From contig CAUAEH010000034.1 in the NCBI GenBank assembly GCA_958427975.1, forward strand, positions 1-20,272: a stretch of 20,272 nucleotides of DNA. The letters are read 5' to 3'. The position numbers were made by a program, and so were the translations under genes. The notes beneath the pieces were generated by a model. The model saw only the letters and a program-made list of their open reading frames with translations. It had not been told where the DNA came from and ran no database searches. This stretch comes from an uncultured Collinsella sp. GTDB taxonomy: Bacteria; Actinomycetota; Coriobacteriia; Coriobacteriales; Coriobacteriaceae. Positions 15,559 to 20,272 of the stretch are shown in pieces. Numbering within the stretch: position 1 is the first letter of the stretch; every line of letters begins with the position of its first letter.

Positions 15559-15658
15559 AAACCCGCCAGAGCGGCAATCTGCCTTTCAACTTCGGCGGCA
15601 TGATCAAAAGATCAATGCCGCCTCGTTTCAAGGCACCTTGCTCGCTCTGGCGGGTTTT
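15559..15658. repeat. Multi-branched inverted-repeat element (MITE-like or structured RNA)
   Basis: A 14-bp closing pair, AAACCCGCCAGAGC (15559-15572) with GCTCTGGCGGGTTT (15644-15657), encloses three smaller hairpins. These are GGCA/TGCC (15573-15576, 15580-15583), GGCGGCATGATC with GATCAATGCCGCC (15594-15605, 15610-15622, one bulge) and CAAG/CTTG (15629-15632, 15637-15640). The fold is a four-way junction like a large cloverleaf, and the right arm ends in TTTT. It could be a non-autonomous repeat with terminal inverted repeats, a structured RNA or an elaborate terminator. It does not look like a tRNA: no T-loop GTTCRA and the closing stem is far too long. Confidence 0.55.
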
Positions 15659-15692
15659 CGCTGTCCGCGCCAAAACATCGGCGTTGCCGGAA

Positions 15693-15742
15693 CACTTGGC
15701 ACTTGGGGACGTTCCTTTTGTGCCGGCAGTTTGGGACACTCC
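15693..15742 (+). repeat. REP-like tandem repeats
   Basis: CACTTGG occurs twice in tandem (15693-15706). It is followed by TTGGGGACGTTCC (15703-15715), the palindrome TGCCGGCA (15721-15728) and TTTGGGACACTCC (15730-15742), a diverged direct copy of the earlier unit. The first part repeats at 151-162. Short paired units of this kind resemble REP sequences mobilised by RAYT (Y1 transposase) proteins; no such gene lies in this window. Confidence 0.5.
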
Positions 15743-15786
15743 TTGCGTTAAGAGGCTGGCGTGCGTCAACCTGTTCTCATTGCAGC

Positions 15787-15825
15787 AAAAAAATCGCCCC
15801 GTTCTCGGTTGAGGACGGGGCGATT
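15787..15825 (-). terminator. Intrinsic terminator of pepT (minus strand)
   Basis: Read on the minus strand, AATCGCCCCGT (15825-15815) pairs with ACGGGGCGATT (15802-15792) around a 12-base loop, and seven T in a row follow (15793-15787). It lies 27 bases beyond the pepT stop codon. Confidence 0.9.
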
Positions 15826-15851
15826 CGTCTTTTGGGCTTATGCAGCCAGGC

Positions 15852-17099
15852 TTATGCAAAGCGGGCGACGAGCTCCTGGAGCACGTCGGTCATCTTGACG
15901 AGCGAACGGACCGGGACGAACTCGTTGACGCCGTGGTAGCAATAGCCGCCGGTGGAAAGGTTGGGGCAGGGCAGACCGCGGAACGACAGCTGAGCGCCGT
16001 CGGTGCCGCCACGAATCGGCAGCACTTGGGGCTCAACGCCGCAGGCAAGGTAGGCTTCCTTGGCAACATCAATAAGCTCGGGATAGTCACGAACGATCTC
16101 GGCCATATTTCGATACTGCTGCTTAATCTGGACTGTCACGCGCTCCTCACCCAGACGCTGGTTGAGCATCGAGGCGGCGGCATCAATAAGGTCGAGTTTC
16201 TGCTGGAACTTGGCGGCGTCATGGTCGCGGATGATATAGCGCGCTGTGGCGTGATCGACGGTCGCAGACACACCCTCAAGGTGATAAAAGCCCTCGTAGC
16301 CTTCCGTATACTCCGGGCGCTGCACGTAGGGGAGCAACGCGTTGAAGTCGCAGAACAGATTGCCTGCGTTGACCATACGGCCCTTAGCGTCGCCCGGGTG
16401 GATGGACTGGCCCTCAAAGCGGACGGTCGCCTCGGCGGCGTTAAAGCACTCCCACTCCAGCTCGCCGATGGGGCCGCCGTCGACCGTGTAGGCGTACTTG
16501 CAGCCAAAGGTAGCGATATCCAACAGCTCGGCTCCGTGGCCGATTTCCTCGTCAGGGCAGAAGCAAATGCCGAGTGCGGGATGGGGCAAAGAAGGGTCCT
16601 GAGCGATACGCGCGACAAGCGACATGATCTCGGCGACGCCTGCCTTGTCGTCCGCGCCCAGCAGCGTGGTGCCATCGCTGCAGACCAGGTCCTCACCCGC
16701 GAGGTCGTTCAGGGCGGGAAGCTTGGCGGTGCTCATGGCAACGGGCTTACCGTCAACCGTGCCGCAGACCAGGTCGCCGCCTTCGTAGTGTACGATGTGC
16801 GGCTTCACGCCGGCGCCCGGTGCAACTTCGGTGGTGTCGAGATGGGCGATCAGGCCCAGGGCGGGCTTGTCCTCAGCGCCCGCACTTGCGGGGATATGCG
16901 CGCAGACATAGGCGTGCTCGGTCACGTAGGCATCTTCCGCACCAAGCTCGCGCAGCTCTTCAGCCAGCACGTTGGCAAGGTCAAACTGAACGGCGCTCGA
17001 GGGTACCTGGTCGCAGTTTGCATCCTCGGACTGCGTGTTGATCTGGACGTAGCGCAAAAAGCGCTCGAGGACATCGGGGCTCGTGGTGGTGTTTTCCAT
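15852..17099 (-). CDS. pepT: Peptidase T (tripeptide aminopeptidase)
   Basis: PepT is a cytoplasmic dizinc M20 peptidase that removes the N-terminal residue from tripeptides. The 415-residue protein has IAHLDTTE (His86, Asp88), LGADDKAG (Asp150), PDEEIGHGA (Glu184, Glu185) and VDGGPIGE (Asp207), plus the late GGTDGAQLSFRGLPCPNLSTGGYCYHG segment with the last metal ligand. Length matches the family (about 405-415). The start at ATG 17099 has GGAG eight bases upstream and fits the family's N-terminus. An in-frame extension of 32 residues to 17195 crosses the promoter region and is rejected. It is divergent from the DtxR-family gene and convergent with the LCP gene. Confidence 0.95.
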   Translation of the reverse strand: MENTTTSPDVLERFLRYVQINTQSEDANCDQVPSSAVQFDLANVLAEELRELGAEDAYVTEHAYVCAHIPASAGAEDKPALGLIAHLDTTEVAPGAGVKPHIVHYEGGDLVCGTVDGKPVAMSTAKLPALNDLAGEDLVCSDGTTLLGADDKAGVAEIMSLVARIAQDPSLPHPALGICFCPDEEIGHGAELLDIATFGCKYAYTVDGGPIGELEWECFNAAEATVRFEGQSIHPGDAKGRMVNAGNLFCDFNALLPYVQRPEYTEGYEGFYHLEGVSATVDHATARYIIRDHDAAKFQQKLDLIDAAASMLNQRLGEERVTVQIKQQYRNMAEIVRDYPELIDVAKEAYLACGVEPQVLPIRGGTDGAQLSFRGLPCPNLSTGGYCYHGVNEFVPVRSLVKMTDVLQELVARFA

Positions 17100-17137
17100 A
17101 AAGACCGCTCCAATCTTGGTCGTCGTGTGCAACAAGA

Positions 17138-17146
17138 ACTCTAGCA
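17138..17146 (-). promoter_or_regulatory. Possible extended -10 promoter of pepT
   Basis: On the minus strand TGCTAGAGT (17146-17138) fits an extended -10 element (TG-N-TAGAGT). Transcription would start near 17131, about 30 bases before ATG 17099. No good -35 is visible; the 17148-17165 palindrome occupies that position. Confidence 0.35.
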
Positions 17147-17147
17147 C

Positions 17148-17165
17148 GGTATGCCACGGCATACC
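17148..17165. promoter_or_regulatory. Perfect 18-bp palindromic operator between pepT and the DtxR-family gene
   Basis: GGTATGCC (17148-17155) and GGCATACC (17158-17165) are exact inverted copies two bases apart. The site sits directly upstream of the pepT -10 candidate and over the -35 position of the regulator's promoter, an ideal place for a repressor acting on both genes. The neighbouring DtxR-family protein is the obvious candidate, although the sequence does not resemble the usual DtxR or MntR boxes. Confidence 0.6.
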
Positions 17166-17182
17166 ACGACGCTTGGATGGGG

Positions 17183-17188
17183 TAGAAT
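17183..17188 (+). promoter_or_regulatory. Possible -10 box of the DtxR-family gene
   Basis: TAGAAT lies 31 bases before ATG 17220, and the palindrome at 17148-17165 covers the expected -35 position. No clear -35 match is visible, so the promoter may need activation or be weak. Confidence 0.35.
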
Positions 17189-17219
17189 CAGCCATTGAAT
17201 GCAGAAGGGACGGAAGATC

Positions 17220-17642
17220 ATGGATACGACAAATAGCTCGCGCGAACTACATCTGACGGTGGCGAACGAAGACTACTTGGAGTGCATGGTTCGCATTGAA
17301 AGCGAAGAGGGGGAAACCAACGGCGTGCGATCGGTCGACATCGCGCAGCGCCTTGGCGTCTCCAAGGCATCGGTCAATAAAGCGGTTTCGGCGCTCAAGG
17401 CATCCGAACTTGTCGAGCAATCGCACTACGGCAAGGTGATCCTGACCGATCGCGGCCGCGAGGTTGGCACGGCTATCTGGTACCGTCATCGCCTCATCCG
17501 CACGTTTTTGGTTCAGGAGCTTGGTGTCGAATTTGAGCGAGCCGATTCCGAGGCCTGCATGATGGAGCATGCGCTATCCGAGGACACGATGAGCCGCTGG
17601 CTCGCCTATCTCGTAAAGCAGGGAATCAGCGTCGAGGAATAG
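17220..17642 (+). CDS. DtxR/MntR-family metal-dependent transcriptional repressor
   Basis: Such regulators bind Fe2+ or Mn2+ and then repress metal-uptake and related genes. The 140-residue protein has an N-terminal winged helix (about 10-75; VRSVDIAQRLGVSKASVNKAVSALKASELVEQSHYGKVILTDRG) and a dimerisation helix region with His90 (YRHRLIRTFLVQELG) and CMMEH (Cys113, Glu116, His117). The Cys-x-x-Glu-His pattern matches DtxR/IdeR rather than MntR, which has Glu in place of Cys, so an iron sensor is favoured. There is no C-terminal SH3-like domain; the size equals MntR. I chose ATG 17220, which matches the family's start; ATG 17199 is an in-frame alternative. It ends 10 bases before the next gene, so the two may share a transcript. 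Confidence 0.87.
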   Translation: MDTTNSSRELHLTVANEDYLECMVRIESEEGETNGVRSVDIAQRLGVSKASVNKAVSALKASELVEQSHYGKVILTDRGREVGTAIWYRHRLIRTFLVQELGVEFERADSEACMMEHALSEDTMSRWLAYLVKQGISVEE

Positions 17643-17652
17643 CGGGATATAT

Positions 17653-18546
17653 ATGGATACGAGTTATTACAACCGCTTTGGTGCCGAGGAACTTACGCGC
17701 CGCTTGTCGAGCGAGACCTTGTTGGCGCAGGGCCCCATGGGCAGTGTTCTGTTGAGTGAGTACGATGCCGCCGACATTCCACCGGCGTTTTGGAATCTGG
17801 CAGAGCCGCAGACCGTTTCTCGTATCCATCGCTTGTATGTCGCCGCCGGCGCACAGGTGCTCATTACCAACACCTTTCAGGCATCGAGCTATGCCCTCAA
17901 GCACGACCAGATTGCGCCGTCCGTGGCGGAGGTCAATCGCGGGGCCGTCGACGATGCCCGCCAGGCGCACCCTCAGCTGCTGCTGGGCTCGATGGGCCCG
18001 ATCGGTATTGAGTGGTTTGCCGAGGACTCTGCCGAGTATCGTGAAATCCGAGGCATTGCGCGCGAACAGGCGCACGCCTTGCTCAACGCCGGCGTTGACG
18101 GTCTGCTGATCGAGACGGTGACGTCTATCCGTAATTTGCAGCCCATGCTTGCCGGCGCCCGAGACGCCGCCGACGGCATGCCTGTTCTGGTGAGTTTTGT
18201 CGTTGACGATAAAGGCGACCTGTTGGGCGATGGCCTCAACATCGAGGCAGCCGTTTTGTACTCCGAAAAACACGGCGCAAACTCGGTTGGTGTTAATTGC
18301 TGTTCGCTTGCGGCCGCGAACGCGGCGGTGCCCAGGATGGTTGCATCGGCGACTACTCCCGTCACGGTGCGTCCCAACGTGGGCGACCCGGTCCAGACTC
18401 AGGATGGCCCCGTATGGCACGAGAATCCCGAAGCTTTCGCGCGCGCATGCATCGAATGGAGACATGCCGGTGCCGCAATGGTGGGCAGTTGCTGTGGAAC
18501 CACGGCAATCACTACGGCAGCGATGGCCGAGGCGCTCGATATATAA
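17653..18546 (+). CDS. Homocysteine S-methyltransferase family protein
   Basis: The single 297-residue domain is the zinc-dependent homocysteine-binding barrel found in MmuM, BHMT and the N-terminal part of MetH. It transfers a methyl group to homocysteine to make methionine; the donor (S-methylmethionine, betaine or another) cannot be read from the sequence. Visible motifs are AQGPMGSVL near residue 25 (the family's usual DGAMGT, with the Asp replaced), ITNTFQASSYAL, LLIETVTSI, and the zinc ligands in GVNCC (Cys216/217) and GSCCGT (Cys280, Cys281). No cobalamin or folate domains follow, so this is not a full MetH. The ribosome site is weak: GAGGAA overlaps the end of the regulator gene 13 bases upstream, suggesting translational coupling. 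A terminator follows directly. Confidence 0.88.
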   Translation: MDTSYYNRFGAEELTRRLSSETLLAQGPMGSVLLSEYDAADIPPAFWNLAEPQTVSRIHRLYVAAGAQVLITNTFQASSYALKHDQIAPSVAEVNRGAVDDARQAHPQLLLGSMGPIGIEWFAEDSAEYREIRGIAREQAHALLNAGVDGLLIETVTSIRNLQPMLAGARDAADGMPVLVSFVVDDKGDLLGDGLNIEAAVLYSEKHGANSVGVNCCSLAAANAAVPRMVASATTPVTVRPNVGDPVQTQDGPVWHENPEAFARACIEWRHAGAAMVGSCCGTTAITTAAMAEALDI

Positions 18547-18552
18547 AGGGCA

Positions 18553-18580
18553 AAACCGCTCCATACGGGGCGGTTTTTTT
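18553..18580 (+). terminator. Intrinsic terminator after the homocysteine methyltransferase gene
   Basis: AAACCGCTCC (18553-18562) pairs with GGGGCGGTTT (18567-18576), with one T-G wobble, around ATAC. A run of seven T (18574-18580) follows, seven bases after the stop codon. Confidence 0.93.
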
Positions 18581-18655
18581 ATTGCCTGCATGTCCTCGGC
18601 AGCATTTGCCCAAATGGTGAATGCTGGTGCCGGCAGGTTGCCGAGTGCATGTTGC

Positions 18656-18665
18656 GGGTATACCC
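18656..18665. promoter_or_regulatory. Palindrome in the phosphohexomutase promoter region
   Basis: GGGTATACCC is a perfect 10-bp palindrome 40 bases before the GTG start. A possible -10 TACCAT lies at 18672-18677 and TTGCGG at 18652-18657, but their 14-base spacer is short. The core GGTATACC differs by one base from the GGTATGCC half-site at 17148-17155, so the same regulator might read both. This is speculative. Confidence 0.3.
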
Positions 18666-18704
18666 CATGCGTACCATGATCCAAACACTGCGAGGTGTCT
18701 GCGC

Positions 18705-20105
18705 GTGTGCGCGATAATTCATTTTGGAACTGACGGTTGGCGCGCTCGCGTCGACGAGGACTTCACTGCCGATAACGTTGCCCGTATCGCCGATGCCGTC
18801 GGCGAGTTGTGGCAAAAGACCAATCCGGGCAAAACGGTATATATAGGGTTCGATACCCGGCCCCTGGCGTGCGAGTTCGCTGAGCTTGCGGCGGGCGTGC
18901 TAGCGGCGCACGGGCTAGACGCCGTGCTCGCTTCGCGACCTGTCCCGACCCCTGCCCTTACGTGGGCGGCGGCTTATGACGGTGAGGCGTGCGGCGCGCT
19001 CATGGTGACGGGGTCCCATCATCCGCAGGGCTATCTGTGCCTCAAGATTCGCATGGGTGACGGCTCGACCGCCAACCAGGATGTCATCGAAGAGCTCGAA
19101 GAGACCATGGCTCCCGAGCCAACGGGGATCGAGGGGCAATATCGCACCGCGGATATCATTCCTGACTATATGCAGACGGTGGCATCGTTTGTCGATGCCG
19201 AAGCCATCCGCGCCGCGCACCTGCGCGTGGTTGTCGATCCCATGGGCGGCGCAGCCCAGGGCTATCTAGCCGACTTGCTGCGCGAGCTTGGCGTTGAGGT
19301 GCACGAGATTCACGCCGGGCAGGCGTCTGACCAAGAAGATATCTGCCCCGACCCCGTTGAGCCGTGGGTGGACGCTTGCGAGCGCACGGTTATCGAGGAC
19401 GGAGCTTGCGCTGGCCTGGTGACCGACGGCGACGCCGACCGTATCGGCGCGGTTGACGAGCGCGGCAGATATATACATCCGCATCAGATCATGGCGCTCG
19501 TTTTGGGCGACTTGGTTCAATTTCGTAATTTGAAGGGGCGCGTCGTCGTCAATCTTTCATGCTCGACGCTCGTGCGCCGCATTGCCGATGCGCTTGGCTG
19601 CCGCGTGACCGTCAAACCAGTCGGTTTCAAATATATAGCGGCAGAGATGAAGAAGGGCGGCGTCCTCATGGGCGGCGAAGAAGCCGGTGGTATCGGCATC
19701 GCCGCGCATATGCCCGAGCGCGATGGAATCCTCGCCTGTCTGATTCTGTGTGAGCTTATGGCAAAGACGGACGCGCCTTTGGGCGTTCTGGTCGACCAAC
19801 TCGAGGACAGTTTTGGTAAGACGAGTTACGGTCGACGCGATTTGCGCCTTGAGGCCGAAGATGCCGAAACGTTACGAACCCTGCTGCCGGGCGTAAACCC
19901 CAAGTCGATTTGTGGCAAGGTGCCGCAAAACGTTAGTCATATGGACGGCTTGCGTCTGTCATTTGAGGATGACACGTGGCTGCTGGTCCGTCCTAGCGGG
20001 ACCGAACCAGTGGTGCGCGTCTACGCCGAGGGGTTCTCGGTGGAAGAACGCGATGAGTTGCTCGATGCTGGCTGTGCTTTAGCTAGGGGGACGTATCCGC
20101 TTTAA
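18705..20105 (+). CDS. Alpha-D-phosphohexomutase (phosphoglucomutase/phosphomannomutase family)
   Basis: These enzymes move a phosphate between C1 and C6 of a sugar through a phosphoserine, supplying glucose-1-P, mannose-1-P or glucosamine-1-P for glycan and cell-wall synthesis. The 466-residue protein has the four expected motifs in order: the active-site serine in TGSHHP (Ser104, usually TASHNP), the Mg2+ loop DGDADR (241-246), the sugar-specificity loop GGEEAGG (323-329) and the phosphate-binding RPSGTEP (429-435). Two of these deviate: the serine loop, and Ala327 where GEESG is usual. Substrate cannot be assigned with confidence. GTG 18705 is chosen because GAGGTG lies seven bases upstream and FGTDGWR follows at the expected place; a frame extension to 18621 lacks support. 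Confidence 0.9.
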   Translation: MCAIIHFGTDGWRARVDEDFTADNVARIADAVGELWQKTNPGKTVYIGFDTRPLACEFAELAAGVLAAHGLDAVLASRPVPTPALTWAAAYDGEACGALMVTGSHHPQGYLCLKIRMGDGSTANQDVIEELEETMAPEPTGIEGQYRTADIIPDYMQTVASFVDAEAIRAAHLRVVVDPMGGAAQGYLADLLRELGVEVHEIHAGQASDQEDICPDPVEPWVDACERTVIEDGACAGLVTDGDADRIGAVDERGRYIHPHQIMALVLGDLVQFRNLKGRVVVNLSCSTLVRRIADALGCRVTVKPVGFKYIAAEMKKGGVLMGGEEAGGIGIAAHMPERDGILACLILCELMAKTDAPLGVLVDQLEDSFGKTSYGRRDLRLEAEDAETLRTLLPGVNPKSICGKVPQNVSHMDGLRLSFEDDTWLLVRPSGTEPVVRVYAEGFSVEERDELLDAGCALARGTYPL

Positions 20106-20272
20106 CCATGAGACTGCCTTATATAAAGAGATGCTCGGCGAGCGGTAGTTAACGGCTGGCAAACGTTAGTCGGATCACAAGATGTGTAGGAAATGTGTAC
20201 GCCCAGATTCCCGCCCGCGGGGCCCCTCCGGTCTGGCAATATATCTCCTTGCCGCGCGGCCCGGTGGAACCG
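20106..20272. other. Non-coding right end
   Basis: No supported gene is seen. CCAGA (20203-20207) and TCTGG (20232-20236) enclose a very GC-rich loop with CCCGCGGGG, and GGCAA/TTGCC flank a short AT-rich stretch just after. No classical terminator with a T-run follows the phosphohexomutase gene. On the minus strand an AAGGAG precedes a TTG, but the resulting short frame resembles nothing known. Confidence 0.5.

Noticed and set aside
15559..15657. A tRNA or tmRNA, because of the cloverleaf-like fold
   Set aside because: The closing stem is 14 bp, there is no T-loop motif, anticodon arm of normal size or CCA end, and the lengths do not fit.
15419..15859. A minus-strand frame of 146 codons across the LCP/pepT convergence zone
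   Set aside because: It runs through the pepT terminator, the REP-like repeats and the folded element, and into the LCP gene; better explained as repeat DNA.
15840..17144. A 434-codon plus-strand frame opposite pepT
   Set aside because: PepT on the minus strand has all metal ligands, a good ribosome site and its own terminator; the plus-strand frame is its mirror.

Overview
The window looks like a chromosomal segment of a GC-rich member of the Coriobacteriia (Actinomycetota), most probably Collinsella or a close relative. This is inferred from base composition, frequent GTG/TTG starts, the atp-murA gene order, protein sequence flavour, and short TTGGGGACGTTC repeats that I recall from Collinsella genomes. 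No 16S rRNA or other decisive marker is present.

Layout. 1-564: the possible 5' end of a minus-strand gene at 1-69, then about 500 bp of non-coding DNA with several inverted repeats and a promoter. 565-3405: prmC (release-factor methyltransferase, with a large acidic/alanine-rich insertion) and tsaC/sua5 (tRNA t6A synthesis), separated by a hicA-hicB toxin-antitoxin pair whose promoter carries a perfect 22-bp palindrome. 3419-5730: glpK (glycerol kinase) and upp (uracil phosphoribosyltransferase). upp is split by a single-base frameshift but otherwise well preserved. A strong hairpin ends this unit.

5923-12971: a complete F1Fo ATP synthase operon with its own promoter, in the order atpI-like, atpB, E, F, H, A, G, D, C, closed by a 15-bp-stem terminator. 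The proton channel (a, c), stator (b, delta) and F1 head (alpha, gamma, beta, epsilon) are all intact. Several genes overlap and look translationally coupled. atpE has the best ribosome site and lies behind a hairpin, which fits its high stoichiometry. The b subunit has an N-terminal signal-peptide-like extension.

12985-15516: two cell-envelope genes, murA (first committed step of peptidoglycan synthesis) and a LytR-CpsA-Psr ligase-type protein with a Ser/Asp-rich tail. They are followed by a non-coding convergence zone (15517-15851) holding two strong stem structures, a multi-branched folded element, REP-like repeats and the pepT terminator. 15852-17099: pepT (tripeptidase) on the minus strand, divergent from a DtxR-family metal-dependent repressor (17220-17642). 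An 18-bp palindrome lies between their promoters. Downstream are a homocysteine S-methyltransferase-family gene with its own terminator and an alpha-D-phosphohexomutase. The last 167 bp show no supported gene.

Most of the window is core housekeeping DNA. The parts most worth a second look are the upp frameshift, the insertion in PrmC, the hicAB pair and its operator, the folded element at 15559-15657, the palindrome between pepT and the DtxR gene, and the inverted repeats upstream of prmC. I did not find a convincing undescribed multi-gene system.
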